Shown here piece by piece: positions 43,400 to 52,075 of a DNA stretch of 58,263 bases. The stretch lies in NCBI RefSeq assembly GCF_013823385.1, contig NZ_PNMA01000025.1, positions 1 to 58,263 on the forward strand, written 5' to 3'. The stretch's first letter is position 1. Each line of letters begins with the position of its first letter. The translations under genes and the position numbers were made by a program. The notes below the pieces were generated by a model. The model saw nothing but the letters and a program-made list of their open reading frames with translations. It was not told where the DNA came from and made no database searches. The stretch is from Hyphomonas sp. Its GTDB lineage: Bacteria; Pseudomonadota; Alphaproteobacteria; Caulobacterales; Hyphomonadaceae.

Positions 43400-43519
43400 T
43401 CGTCACACTCGATGGCCGCAGGCCATCTGAGTGCCCATCTCGTGCACTCTCCGCTGTGGCGAACGGCGAGAGCGCAGGAGATAGGCTCTCAGACCGGCTG
43501 CGCCGGTCGAGAGTGACGA
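43400..43519. repeat. Palindromic repeat, family C copy 1
   Basis: TCGTCACACTC (43400-43410) pairs with GAGAGTGACGA (43509-43519), one mismatch. Inner hairpins are GATGGCC-GCA-GGCCATC and GACCGG-CTGC-GCCGGTC-like. The left half matches, inverted, the right half of the element at 58121-58239. Confidence 0.8.
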
Positions 43520-43536
43520 GGTTGCGTTATGGGGGT

Positions 43537-43564
43537 GGCGGGTTACGCCTTCGGCTAACCCGCC
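43537..43564. repeat. Short palindrome overlapping the 3' end of map
   Basis: GGCGGGTTA and TAACCCGCC enclose GCC-TTC-GGC with one bulged base. Read on the minus strand it contains GGGTTAGCC, whose TAG is the stop codon of map. It resembles a very common dispersed repeat and may also act as a terminator. Confidence 0.75.
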
Positions 43565-44346
43565 CTACGGGCTGCTTCCTTCACCAGATGCGCCTCTTCC
43601 GGCCGCAATGTCAGCACATCCACGCCGCGCTCTGTCACGGCGACTGTATGCTCGAACTGGGCGGAGAGTTTCCCGTCTTCGGTGCGGACGGTCCAGCCAT
43701 CATCTTCTGTGTACGAACTGCGTTTGCCTTCGTTGACCATCGGCTCGATCGTGAAGGTCATGCCGGGGCGCAGCCGCAGGCCGGTGCCGGGCTTGCCGAA
43801 GTGGAGCACGGAGGGCTCCTCATGCATTTCCCGGCCGATGCCGTGGCCGCAGAAATCGCGGACGATGGAATAGCCCCCCTGTTTCGCATGGCGCTCGATG
43901 GCGTGGCCGATATCGCCCAGCGTGGCGCCGGGGCGGACGGCGCGGATGCCTTTCCATAGGGCTTCGTAGGTGGTGCGCACCAGGCGCCGGGCAGGCGTGG
44001 CGACAGTGCCGACAAGGTAAGTCTTGCTGGAATCGGCGATATAGCCGTTCTTCTCCAGCGTGATGTCGAAATTCACGATGTCGCCATCGCTCAGGATGTC
44101 TTTCGCCGAAGGGATGCCATGGCAGATCACATCGTTCACGGATGAATTGAGGACGTATTCGAAGCCATACTGGCCAAGGCTAGCCGGGCGGGATTTAAGA
44201 TCCTCCCGGATGAAGCGCTCCACCCGGTCATTGACCTCCAGCGTGCTCATGCCAATCAGAGGCATCTGGTCGATCAGCCCGAAGACAGAGGCGAGCAGGC
44301 GGCCCGATTCGGCCATCCGCGCCAGTTCGTCGGCGCTCTTGATCAT
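43555..44346 (-). CDS. map: Methionine aminopeptidase, type I
   Basis: A 263-residue metalloenzyme that removes initiator methionine. The ATG at 44346 (MIKSADELARMAESGRLLAS) overlaps the ParD-like stop by ATGA. Metal ligands are recognisable: D in GDIVNFDITLEKNGYIADSS, the second D in the following segment, H in DFCGHGIGREMHEEP, E in MTFTIEPMVNEG and E in SAQFEHTVAVTE. The segment VNDVICHGIPSAKDILSDGD is also typical. The last residues RRAG and the stop codon are written by a palindromic repeat, so the natural end may have been altered. Whether it is the only map of this genome cannot be told. Confidence 0.95.
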   Translation of the reverse strand: MIKSADELARMAESGRLLASVFGLIDQMPLIGMSTLEVNDRVERFIREDLKSRPASLGQYGFEYVLNSSVNDVICHGIPSAKDILSDGDIVNFDITLEKNGYIADSSKTYLVGTVATPARRLVRTTYEALWKGIRAVRPGATLGDIGHAIERHAKQGGYSIVRDFCGHGIGREMHEEPSVLHFGKPGTGLRLRPGMTFTIEPMVNEGKRSSYTEDDGWTVRTEDGKLSAQFEHTVAVTERGVDVLTLRPEEAHLVKEAARRAG

Positions 44347-44555
44347 GCCGCGTCGGCGCGCAGGGGATCGGGCGTCATCCCGGCGGCGGCCATCTCCCGC
44401 TGCATGATCTCGTTGAAGGAGAGGGCGGGGTTCATCTCGGCGAGCTTGCCGATGCGGATCCACCAGGCCGCCTGCGCATTGATCGAGCGGCAGGACACCG
44501 CGCTCGCCTTGCGGACCTGATCGTGCAACTCGTCGTCTATATTCACAATGCCCAT
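44343..44555 (-). CDS. ParD-like antitoxin-family protein
   Basis: A 70-residue protein starting at 44555. MGIVNIDDELHDQVRKASAV followed by SCRSINAQAAWWIRIGKLAE is the ribbon-helix-helix pattern of the ParD-like family (PF11903 type), and the C-terminus ALSFNEIMQREMAAAGMTPD would wrap a partner. There is no ParE toxin next to it; instead it overlaps map by four bases. Direct repeats in its upstream region fit autorepression. It could be a repressor of map expression, or an orphan antitoxin. The long frame upstream to 45044 is a shadow of the amidase gene. Confidence 0.85.
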   Translation of the reverse strand: MGIVNIDDELHDQVRKASAVSCRSINAQAAWWIRIGKLAEMNPALSFNEIMQREMAAAGMTPDPLRADAA

Positions 44556-44575
44556 GGCGGCCTCACTATCTGAAA

Positions 44576-44595
44576 CGTATATGATTCGTATATGA
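44576..44595 (-). promoter_or_regulatory. Direct-repeat operator candidate of parD-like/map
   Basis: CGTATATGA occurs at 44576-44584 and again at 44587-44595, 11 bases apart, 20 bases upstream of the parD-like start and about 80 before the divergent amidase. AT-rich TATACG units could also serve as -10 elements. Ribbon-helix-helix antitoxins commonly bind such spaced repeats. Confidence 0.55.
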
Positions 44596-44676
44596 ACCGG
44601 ATGCGCCGCGCAAGCGGCCATATGCGTTGAGCTTCTCTGCCCGCGTGCTAGGCTCGCCGGCAAAAGGGAGGACAAG

Positions 44677-46041
44677 ATGGCCGCAAAGACGAGTTCCGAT
44701 CTCGCAAGGGCCGGCGCGCTGGAAACGGCAGAGGCCGTGCGCGCCGGGGAGATCACGGCATTGGAGGCGGCCGAGGCGGCCATCGCGCGCATCGAGGCGG
44801 TGGACGGGGCGATCAACGCCGTGGTGGTGCGCGATTTCGAGCGCGCGCGGGCGGCGGCCAGAGCGGTGGACGCGAGCCGCAAGCCAGGTGACCCGCGCCG
44901 CTTCCTGGGCGTGCCGATGACGGTGAAGGAATCCAATGACGTGGCAGGCCTGCCCTCCACCTGGGGCTTCGAGCAGTTCAGGGATCTGAAGGCGGCGCGG
45001 GACGCTGTTGTGGTGGAGCGCCTGAAGGCCGAAGGTGCGATCATCCTTGGAAAGACGAATGTGCCCGTGGCGCTGGGCGACTGGCAGAGCGTGAACCCTG
45101 TCTATGGGCGCACGGTGAACCCGTTTGACCATGCCCGCTCGCCCGGTGGCTCCTCCGGCGGGGCGGCGGCCGCGCTGGCCACTGGAATGGTGCCGCTGGA
45201 GATCGGCTCGGACATTGGCGGGTCCATCCGCTTTCCGGCGCATATGTGCGGCGTGTTCGGGCACAAGCCCACCTATGGCATCGTGCCCCAGCGAGGCCAC
45301 CTTTTTCCGGGAACGGACGGGTGTGACGCGCCCCTCGCCGTGGTCGGCCCGATGGCGCGGAATGTGGGCGACCTTGTGGCAGCGCTGGAGGTGATTGCCG
45401 GGCCGGAGGCAGGCGGCGGATACCGGCTGGACCTGCCGGCAGCCCGCGCCGGGGCGCTTAAAGGTTTCCGCGTCCGCGTGATTGCCGAGATGCCGGACGT
45501 ACCCGTGGACGGCGATACGCGCGCGGGGCTCGCGCGGCTGGTGGACGCGCTGCGCGCAGAGGGGGCGGCGGTGAACGAGGGGGCGGCGGGGATGCCGGAC
45601 CTCGCCGAAATGGTGTCCAGCTATGTGCGTATGCTGATGACGGTGATTTCGCGCGGAGACCCGGCGGCGGCGCCCATCAGCGCGCATGACTGGATGAACC
45701 TGCAGGATTATCAGCTCGCCATCACGCGGCAATGGGCGGCCTTCTTCGAGGATGTGGACATTCTCTTGTCGCCGGCCTTCTCCACGCCCGCCTTTCCGCA
45801 CAAGGACGAGCCCGACTGGGGCAAGCGGACCATCGAGATCGACGGCGCGGTGCTGCCCTATGGATCACAACTCGCCTGGGCCTCGATTGCGACCTTTGCC
45901 GGCCTGCCATCGACCTGCGTGCCGGTGGCCAAGAGCGCGGGCGGGCTGCCCATCGGCTTTCAGCTGATCGGCGCGCCTTATGGCGACCGCACGACGCTGC
46001 AATTTGCATCCCTGCTGGAAGCAGCCGGGCTGACGGTCTAG
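44677..46041 (+). CDS. Amidase-signature family hydrolase
   Basis: A 454-residue amidase-signature enzyme with GGGAGG just before the start. Catalytic Lys in GVPMTVKESNDVAGLPS, cis-Ser and nucleophile Ser in [20 protein letters not shown], then SDIGGSIRFPAHMCGVFGHK. Substrate unknown. It shares only about a quarter of its residues by eye with the amidase at 32321, so the two are not a recent duplication. It is followed 28 bases later by glpK on the same strand. Confidence 0.92.
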   Translation: MAAKTSSDLARAGALETAEAVRAGEITALEAAEAAIARIEAVDGAINAVVVRDFERARAAARAVDASRKPGDPRRFLGVPMTVKESNDVAGLPSTWGFEQFRDLKAARDAVVVERLKAEGAIILGKTNVPVALGDWQSVNPVYGRTVNPFDHARSPGGSSGGAAAALATGMVPLEIGSDIGGSIRFPAHMCGVFGHKPTYGIVPQRGHLFPGTDGCDAPLAVVGPMARNVGDLVAALEVIAGPEAGGGYRLDLPAARAGALKGFRVRVIAEMPDVPVDGDTRAGLARLVDALRAEGAAVNEGAAGMPDLAEMVSSYVRMLMTVISRGDPAAAPISAHDWMNLQDYQLAITRQWAAFFEDVDILLSPAFSTPAFPHKDEPDWGKRTIEIDGAVLPYGSQLAWASIATFAGLPSTCVPVAKSAGGLPIGFQLIGAPYGDRTTLQFASLLEAAGLTV

Positions 46042-46069
46042 ACGGGCGCAGAAACAGAAGGCAGGGCGA

Positions 46070-47551
46070 ATGAGCGACTTTATTCTCGTCATCGATGAGG
46101 GCACCACCTCCACGCGGGCCATCGTGTATGACCGCGATTTCCGCGAGGTGGCCCTCGCCCAGGAAGAGGTGGCGCTGGCTTATCCGCAGGATGGCTGGGT
46201 GGAGCAGGATGGCGAGGAGATCTGGACACGGACGTTATCTGTCTGCCGGGCTGTGATCGCCAAGGCGGGCGGGGCGGCGCGCATCGCGGCCATCGGCATC
46301 ACCAACCAGCGGGAAACCACCCTCGTCTGGGACCGCAAGACCGGCAAGCCGCTCGCCCCGGCCATCATCTGGCAGGACCGGCGCACGGCCGCTTTCTGTG
46401 AGGCGCTGAAAGGGAAAGGCCATGAGGCCGCTGTGCAGGCAGAGACCGGCCTGCTGCTGGATCCCTATTTCTCCGGCACCAAGATCAACTGGGTGCTGAG
46501 CAATGTGCCGGGCGCGCGGGAAAGGGCAGAGGCTGGAGAACTCGCCTTTGGTACCATCGACAGCTTCCTGCTCTGGCGCCTGACGGGCGGGAAGGTGCAT
46601 GCCACCGATGTGACCAATGCCTCGCGCACGCTGCTTTACCGGCTTGGCCTTGGCGGCGAGGGCGGCTGGAGCGCGGCAATGGCGGACATGATCGGCGTTC
46701 CCGCGGCGATGCTGCCGGAGGTCAAGCCCAGCGCGGCGGATTTCGGCATGGCAGAGGCGGCGCTGTTTGGCCGGGAAATCCCGGTGGCGTCGATCCTGGG
46801 GGATCAGCAATCGGCCCTGGTGGGGCAGGGCTGCCTCAGGCCCGGCCAGGCGAAGATCACCTTCGGCACGGGCGCCTTCCTGGTGGCTAATACCGGCGCG
46901 GCGCGGCCGGTCTCGGAAAACCGCCTGTTGGGCACGGTGGGTTACGCGCTGCCGGGCGCAGACGCGATGGCGCTGGAGGGTTCCATCTTCAATGCCGGCA
47001 CGGTGATCAAATGGCTGCGCGATGATCTGAAACTCATTCAGCAGGCAGATGAAAGCGCCGCCGCCGCCGCCAGCCTGAAGGATAATGGCGGGGTCTATAT
47101 GGTGCCCGCCTTCACCGGCCTTGGCGCGCCGCACTGGAATGCCGAGGCGCGCGGCGTCATCGCCGGGCTGACGCGGGCGGCCACAGCGGCCCATCTCGTC
47201 CGCGCGGGGCTGGAATCAGTAGCCTATCAGACGCATGACCTTCTGGCCGCCTTTGCCGGGGACGGCGCCCCCATTGCGGAGCTGCGGGTCGATGGCGGCA
47301 TGGTGGGCAATGACTGGCTGATGCAGTTCATGGCGGACGTCTGCGCGCTTCCCGTGCTGCGCCCGGATTACCGCGAGATGACAGCCCTGGGCGCAGCGGC
47401 AGCGGCGGCCATGCAGATCGGCTGGCTCAGCGCGGCAGACTGGGCCGCCCGCGAAGTGCCCGGAAAGCGCTTCGAACCGAGGATGGCCACCCCCCAGCGC
47501 GAGACCCTCCTCAAGGGTTGGCAAGCCGCCCTTGGCCGCGCGCTGGCCTGA
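46070..47551 (+). CDS. glpK: Glycerol kinase
   Basis: A 493-residue FGGY-family kinase that makes sn-glycerol-3-phosphate. The N-terminal phosphate loop ILVIDEGTTSTRAIVYDRDF, the IGITNQRETTLVWDRKTGKP segment, FGTIDSFLLWRLTGGKVHAT and the signature YMVPAFTGLGAPHWNAEARG are all intact, as is ELRVDGGMVGNDWLMQFMAD. Length is normal. No glpD or glpF is beside it; an APC permease follows after four bases. The dimer effector site residues cannot be judged. Confidence 0.95.
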   Translation: MSDFILVIDEGTTSTRAIVYDRDFREVALAQEEVALAYPQDGWVEQDGEEIWTRTLSVCRAVIAKAGGAARIAAIGITNQRETTLVWDRKTGKPLAPAIIWQDRRTAAFCEALKGKGHEAAVQAETGLLLDPYFSGTKINWVLSNVPGARERAEAGELAFGTIDSFLLWRLTGGKVHATDVTNASRTLLYRLGLGGEGGWSAAMADMIGVPAAMLPEVKPSAADFGMAEAALFGREIPVASILGDQQSALVGQGCLRPGQAKITFGTGAFLVANTGAARPVSENRLLGTVGYALPGADAMALEGSIFNAGTVIKWLRDDLKLIQQADESAAAAASLKDNGGVYMVPAFTGLGAPHWNAEARGVIAGLTRAATAAHLVRAGLESVAYQTHDLLAAFAGDGAPIAELRVDGGMVGNDWLMQFMADVCALPVLRPDYREMTALGAAAAAAMQIGWLSAADWAAREVPGKRFEPRMATPQRETLLKGWQAALGRALA

Positions 47552-47554
47552 CAC

Positions 47555-48874
47555 GTGACACACGCCTCTTCCTCTCCCGTCCGTAATCTGACGACCCGCT
47601 ATGTGGTGGTGGTGACCATTGCGATGGTGGTGGGGGCGGGGATATTCAAATCCCCGGCGCTGGTGGCGGCCAATGCGGGGTCTGAGGCGGCGGTGTATCT
47701 GCTCTGGATCGCGGGCGGGCTCATCTCGCTGATGGGCGCGCTCTGCTATTCTGAGCTGGCCGCCGCCTTTCCCCATGCCGGCGGCGACTATCACTTTCTG
47801 GAGCGGGCCTGGGGGCGGCGCTTTGCCTTCCTCTTCGCCTGGGCGCGCCTGGCGGTGATCAATACCGGCGCCATCGCGCTGCTGGGCTTCGTGATCGGTG
47901 ACTATATGAACCGCGTGATCGATCTTGGCCCCCACGGGCCCGCGATCTATGCCTTCGCCAGCGTCATCGGCCTCACCGCGCTGAAGCTGCGCCCCGCAGG
48001 CGAGGCGAGCGATAGCGGCCTCGTCATCATACTGATCATCGGCCTCCTGGTGCTGGTGGCGGCGGGTGCGAAGATTGCCTTTCAGGGCACCCCGCCGCTG
48101 GCGCCGGGCGCGCCTTATGTGCCCGGCCTTGGCGGGATCGGCTATGGCCTTGTCTTCGTGCTGCTGGCCTTTGGCGGGTGGACGGAGTCGGCCACCCTCT
48201 CTGCCGAGGTGAAGGACGCCCAGCGCGGCATGGTGCGGGGCCTCGTGATCGCCATCACCCTCATTACCGGGCTCTACCTGCTGACGGCCTGGGCCATGCT
48301 GCGCGGCCTCGGGCTCGACGGCCTCGCCGGGGCGCCGGCGCCAGCGGCAGACCTGATGGCCATCGCTTTCGGGGAGAAGGCCGGCGTCATCCTCGCCCTC
48401 GCCGTTGTCGCGGCGGCGGCCACCTCGGTCAACGCCACCATCCTCGTGGGCGCGCGCACCACCTATGCGGCGGCCGCGCGCCTTCCCGCGCTGAAATGGA
48501 TCGGCCGCTGGGACGAGAAAGCCCGCAGCCCGCGCAACGCCATCCTCGCCCAGGGCATCATCTCGCTGCTGCTCGTCGGCTTTGGCGCGGCCTATCGCGG
48601 CTTTGAAACGCTGGTGGATTATACAGCGCCGGTCTATTGGGTGTTCCTGATCGCCAGCGGCGCCGCGCTCATCCGCCTACGCATGAAAGAGCCGGCCGCA
48701 GAGCGGCCCTTCCGCGTGCCGCTTTATCCGCTGCTGCCGCTGCTGTTCATCCTGACGAGTTCGGCGATGCTGATCTCGGCGGTGCTCTATGTGCAGGGCG
48801 GGGCGTTCTTCGGCCTTGGCGTTCTGCTGGTGGGGCTGGCGATACTGCCGCTGCTGGGCGGGCGGCGCGGATGA
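47555..48874 (+). CDS. APC-superfamily amino acid permease
   Basis: A 439-residue transporter with about twelve hydrophobic spans. It begins with a GTG four bases after the glpK stop. Family segments are VVTIAMVVGAGIFKSPALVA in span 1 (the GAGIF ligand-binding break), GALCYSELAAAFPHAGGDYH, LLAFGGWTESATLSAEVKDA in span 6 and ARTTYAAARLPALKWIG-like near span 8. The substrate is not evident. Linkage to glpK looks positional rather than functional. Confidence 0.9.
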   Translation: MTHASSSPVRNLTTRYVVVVTIAMVVGAGIFKSPALVAANAGSEAAVYLLWIAGGLISLMGALCYSELAAAFPHAGGDYHFLERAWGRRFAFLFAWARLAVINTGAIALLGFVIGDYMNRVIDLGPHGPAIYAFASVIGLTALKLRPAGEASDSGLVIILIIGLLVLVAAGAKIAFQGTPPLAPGAPYVPGLGGIGYGLVFVLLAFGGWTESATLSAEVKDAQRGMVRGLVIAITLITGLYLLTAWAMLRGLGLDGLAGAPAPAADLMAIAFGEKAGVILALAVVAAAATSVNATILVGARTTYAAAARLPALKWIGRWDEKARSPRNAILAQGIISLLLVGFGAAYRGFETLVDYTAPVYWVFLIASGAALIRLRMKEPAAERPFRVPLYPLLPLLFILTSSAMLISAVLYVQGGAFFGLGVLLVGLAILPLLGGRRG

Positions 48875-48969
48875 GGGATGCGTAACCTGCGGAACCCCGG
48901 CGCCCCTCCCGCGTTGCGTTTAAAGTGACCGCCACAAGGGCGGCATGACGCCAAAACGGGAGGCACTGC

Positions 48970-49200
48970 ATGAGCAACTCCAGTTCATCCGGAAAAGACG
49001 AAAAAACCCAGGCCGATCACGCCCGCCATGCGCTGGAGCTGAAGCAGAAGGCTGAGCGCGAGCGCGAAAGCCAGATGCCGGCCTCGCGCACCGCCGGCGA
49101 AGGCCAGATCCAGGAAGCCCGCGCCGACGAGCCGCCGATGGGCGCGCTGGACGCCGAGGGCCATCGCCCGGTTCTCGAACGCAGCCGGAAGGTGCGCTGA
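48970..49200 (+). CDS. Small charged hypothetical protein
   Basis: A 76-residue, highly charged, probably disordered protein (KTQADHARHALELKQKAERE, then RESQMPASRTAGEG). GGGAGG lies seven bases before the ATG, and its stop overlaps the start of the HPF-like gene (TGATG), so it is very likely translated. No domain is recognised. The coupling suggests co-expression with a ribosome-associated protein. Confidence 0.7.
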   Translation: MSNSSSSGKDEKTQADHARHALELKQKAERERESQMPASRTAGEGQIQEARADEPPMGALDAEGHRPVLERSRKVR

Positions 49201-49523
49201 TGGATTTCCAGTTCAATACCGGCAACAAGGTTGACGGCGACGCGCGTATGAAAGCGCATTTTGAAACCCGCTTCCGCGAGCGGCTGGACCGGTTCGCCCC
49301 GCGCCTTTCGCGCATCGAAGTGCATGTCCGCGATACGGACGGCACCCGCCGCGAAGGGCCGGACGGCATCGAAGCCGTGATCGAAGCGCGCCCCTATAAT
49401 GGCGACCCGCTGACCGCCAGCGACCGCGCCGCCACGCCTGAAGCGGCGGTCAACGCCGCGCTGCAGAAGCTCGTGGCGCGAATGGACGCTACGTTTGGCA
49501 AGGCCGACCGCGTCAGGAAATAG
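49200..49523 (+). CDS. HPF/RaiA-like ribosome-associated protein
   Basis: A 107-residue protein similar to the ribosome hibernation factor fold: MKAHFETRFRERLDRFAPRL, SRIEVHVRDTDGTRREGPDG, IEAVIEARPYNGDPLTASD and a final helix AALQKLVARMDATFGKADRV. Short HPF binds the 30S decoding centre and inactivates ribosomes in stationary phase. The basic patch of true HPF is weaker here, so it may be a divergent RaiA-domain protein. It ends a two-gene unit with a terminator 24 bases downstream. Confidence 0.8.
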   Translation: MDFQFNTGNKVDGDARMKAHFETRFRERLDRFAPRLSRIEVHVRDTDGTRREGPDGIEAVIEARPYNGDPLTASDRAATPEAAVNAALQKLVARMDATFGKADRVRK

Positions 49524-49547
49524 GAATTCCACAGCCCCCGAAAACGC

Positions 49548-49578
49548 AAATGCCCGGTTCCTGCAGGACCGGGCATTT
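49548..49578 (+). terminator. Terminator hairpin after the HPF-like gene
   Basis: AAATGCCCGGT (49548-49558) and ACCGGGCATTT (49568-49578) form a perfect 11-base stem, extended by CCT/AGG within the loop. Confidence 0.85.
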
Positions 49579-49746
49579 CGCATTTCTTGGAGAGGAAGAC
49601 GGAGTGCTTTTCAAATGGCCCGTTGGCGCCCGCCAAATTGCGATAGTGGTGACCGCAAGGAAATGGATCGTTAGAGAAATGAGGACTTCAACTTGTTTTG
49701 TGAGTTGAAACTTCGTCTAGTCGCTCTGTCCGACCTTATAAAAAAT

Positions 49747-49968
49747 ATGGGGCATCTGACCATTGTGATGACACCGGATTTTCTGAGAGAGTTCCTCAAG
49801 TCTATGGGCCTTAAACAGGCAGACTTCGGCGCCTGGCTGGCGGAGCGGCTGGGGCAGGATAGGCCCTACGCCCCAAGCGAAATCAGTACATGGGAGAAGG
49901 GTAACCGACCGGTGAGCTATGCGGTGCAGGCGGTGATTTACAAGCATCTTTGGGAAAGCTGCCGCTGA
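49747..49968 (+). CDS. XRE-type helix-turn-helix protein
   Basis: A 73-residue protein if started at the ATG at 49747; ATG at 49768 and TTG at 49693 are alternatives, and TATAAA at about 49737 would suit a promoter for a late start. The helix-turn-helix is in FLREFLKSMGLKQADFGAWL and PSEISTWEKGNRPVSYAVQA, close to the XRE pattern but with an insertion (AERLGQDRPYA). The surrounding DNA is visibly richer in A and T than its neighbours, which suggests transfer. A membrane protein gene follows, then tRNA-Thr. Confidence 0.7.
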   Translation: MGHLTIVMTPDFLREFLKSMGLKQADFGAWLAERLGQDRPYAPSEISTWEKGNRPVSYAVQAVIYKHLWESCR

Positions 49969-50044
49969 AGTCAAAATTCATACGGGGTTGACGGGCGAGT
50001 GCCTGTTGATTTCATCTGCTGCGCTCAAAGATGGAAAGGTCTGG

Positions 50045-50383
50045 ATGATGGACGTGGTCGCATCAGTAGAAGACAAGCGCGTGCTGCGCTGGGAACGAAA
50101 ACCTCTTCCTGTTCGCTATCGTGGCAGCGGTCTAGCGACTGGCAATGTTCTGATCGTGATTGCCGCCTTCATGGCGGTCTGTCCGCTTTTTTTCGGGAAC
50201 GACTACGGTGCTGGCGGATCATTCGCGGCAGGGCTGTTCCTCTGGCCGTTGGCGGGTGCTGTGCTGATGATCGGTATGTGGGTGATTTCCGTTTCCCTGA
50301 TCCTTCGAGAGATCCGTCTCCAGTCATTTGAAGCGGCCATTCGGGGCGGCGATCTCAAGGAGGTGCCCGCGCCTAATTTATAA
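50045..50383 (+). CDS. Two-TM membrane protein of unknown function
   Basis: A 112-residue protein. The ATG at 50045 has GGAAAGG five bases upstream; a TTG at 49988 opens the same frame. Two membrane spans are clear (GNVLIVIAAFMAVCPLFFG and AGLFLWPLAGAVLMIGMWVI) with a short Gly-rich loop between, and the C-terminus is cytoplasmic (LREIRLQSFEAAIRGGDLKE). No family is recognised. It ends 18 bases before the 3' end of the convergent tRNA-Thr gene. Confidence 0.65.
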   Translation: MMDVVASVEDKRVLRWERKPLPVRYRGSGLATGNVLIVIAAFMAVCPLFFGNDYGAGGSFAAGLFLWPLAGAVLMIGMWVISVSLILREIRLQSFEAAIRGGDLKEVPAPNL

Positions 50384-50400
50384 AAGATAAGGGGAGGGAG

Positions 50401-50475
50401 TGGTGCCACCTGAGAGAATTGAACTCTCGACCTCATCATTACCAATGATGCGCTCTACCCCTGAGCTAAGGCGGC
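50401..50475 (-). tRNA. tRNA-Thr (anticodon GGU)
   Basis: Read on the minus strand the gene starts GCCGCCT at 50475 and ends AGGTGGCACCA at 50401, with the CCA encoded. The acceptor arms pair with one G-U. D arm TTAGCTCAGGGGTAGAGC, anticodon loop TTGGTAA (GGT) on an ATCAT/ATGAT stem, and T loop GTTCAATTC on GAGA/TCTC-type pairs are all present. Confidence 0.96.
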
Positions 50476-50543
50476 ATTGCCGGTTGGGTTCCGGGGCTTT
50501 AGCGTAAGCCTGCCGATATGAAAAGACCATTTTGCCGCTGAAT

Positions 50544-50690
50544 ATGACAGACAATCCGAAGAAAACCGAACAGGAAGAACGCGAGGCCCGCCGGGCCGAG
50601 GCGCTGCGGGCGAATCTGCGCCGCCGCAAGGCCGCCGCCCGCAAGGAAGGGGCCGCTGTGCCCCCGAAATCCGGCGATTCTGGCGGGTGA
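50544..50690 (+). CDS. Small basic/charged protein upstream of murA
   Basis: A 48-residue reading frame, ATG at 50544 to TGA at 50690. It encodes MTDNPKKTEQEEREARRAEA then LRANLRRRKAAARKEGAAVP. A short protein with this RRAEALRANLRRRK pattern is, from memory, often found next to murA in alphaproteobacteria, which supports it being real. Function unknown. It is divergent from the tRNA gene. Confidence 0.7.
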   Translation: MTDNPKKTEQEEREARRAEALRANLRRRKAAARKEGAAVPPKSGDSGG

Positions 50691-50792
50691 GGCCCCCGCC
50701 TGCGCGCCCGGCGCCGCAAATCGGCGCGCAAAACGCATTTCCCTTCACATTCCGGCCCTTACAAAGCCGCGAAGCACGGTATATCTGCCGCC

Positions 50793-52073
50793 ATGGATCG
50801 TCTTCACATCATTGGCGGCACGCCTCTCACCGGCCGCATTCCCGTCTCCGGCGCGAAAAACTCCGCGCTGAAACTCATGGTCGCCTGCCTGCTGACGGAT
50901 CAGCCGGTGGAATTCACCAATATGCCGAATCTGGCCGATACGCGCTTCCTGGCGCAGCTGCTGGAAACCCTCGGCGTGGAGGTTTACTGGCCCAAGGGCT
51001 CGTCCACCTGCCATCTCAACGCGGCGGAGCTGAAATCCACCATCGCGCCCTATGAACAGGTGCGGAAGATGCGGGCGAGCTTCAATGTGCTCGGGCCGCT
51101 GGTGGCGCGCTCGGGCCATGCCACCGTGTCGCTGCCCGGCGGCTGCGCCATTGGCGCGCGCCCGGTGGACCTGCACCTGCAGGCGCTGGAAGCCATGGGC
51201 GCAGACCTGCGCGTCGAGCAGGGCTATGTGAAGGCCGCCGCGATTCACGGCTTGAAGGGCGCGCATATCAACTTTTCCACAGTTTCCGTCGGCGCGACCG
51301 AGCATGCGATGCTCGCCGCCACGCTGGCCAAGGGCGAAACCATCCTGGAGAACGCCGCGCGCGAGCCCGAGATCGAGGACCTTGCGAACTGCCTCAACAC
51401 GATGGGCGCGCAGATCACCGGCGCGGGCACCCCGATCATCCGCATCAAGGGCGCCGAAACGCTGAAAGGCACCACCTATCCCGTGATGCCGGACCGGATC
51501 GAGGCGGGCACCTTCGCCATGGCCGCCGCTGCGGCCGGTGGGGATGTGACGCTGGAGGGCGCCCCCGTGGCGGCCCTCGGCGCGATGATTGCCAAGCTGC
51601 GCGAAGCGGGCGTGACCGTGGACGCGGACGAAGGCGCCTCCACCATCCGCATCCGCCGCAATGGCACGCCGCTGAAAGCTGTCAGCCTGTCCACCCAGCC
51701 CCATCCCGGCTTCCCGACAGACCTGCAGGCCCAGTTCATGGCGCTGATGACGCTCGCCAATGGCACCAGCATCATCCGCGAGACGATCTTCGAGAACCGC
51801 TTCATGCACGCCCCGGAGCTTGCCCGCCTCGGCGCCGACATCACCGTGCGCGGCCAGGAAGCGGTGGTGAAGGGCGTCGCCCAGCTCACCGGCGCGCCCG
51901 TGATGGCGACAGACCTGCGCGCCTCGGTCTCCCTCGTCATCGCCGGGCTTGCTGCGCAGGGTGAAACCATCGTCAACCGCATCTACCACCTCGACCGCGG
52001 CTTCGAGCGCCTGGAAGAGAAGCTGGGGGCCTGCGGCGCGAAGATCGAGCGGCGGTCTGGGGAAGAGGAATAA
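50793..52073 (+). CDS. murA: UDP-N-acetylglucosamine enolpyruvyl transferase
   Basis: A 426-residue MurA, the first committed enzyme of peptidoglycan synthesis. [20 protein letters not shown] at the N-terminus has the Lys of the active site. The catalytic loop Cys lies in [21 protein letters not shown] sequence ([20 protein letters not shown]), so fosfomycin sensitivity at this residue is expected. [20 protein letters not shown] and [20 protein letters not shown] are typical. The start at 50793 has no strong ribosome site. It ends two bases before a palindromic repeat. Confidence 0.96.
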   Translation: MDRLHIIGGTPLTGRIPVSGAKNSALKLMVACLLTDQPVEFTNMPNLADTRFLAQLLETLGVEVYWPKGSSTCHLNAAELKSTIAPYEQVRKMRASFNVLGPLVARSGHATVSLPGGCAIGARPVDLHLQALEAMGADLRVEQGYVKAAAIHGLKGAHINFSTVSVGATEHAMLAATLAKGETILENAAREPEIEDLANCLNTMGAQITGAGTPIIRIKGAETLKGTTYPVMPDRIEAGTFAMAAAAAGGDVTLEGAPVAALGAMIAKLREAGVTVDADEGASTIRIRRNGTPLKAVSLSTQPHPGFPTDLQAQFMALMTLANGTSIIRETIFENRFMHAPELARLGADITVRGQEAVVKGVAQLTGAPVMATDLRASVSLVIAGLAAQGETIVNRIYHLDRGFERLEEKLGACGAKIERRSGEEE

Positions 52074-52075
52074 CT

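Noticed and set aside
49645-49651. AGTGGTG as a possible attachment repeat matching the tRNA-Thr 3' end
   Set aside because: Seven bases only; far too short to call an att site.
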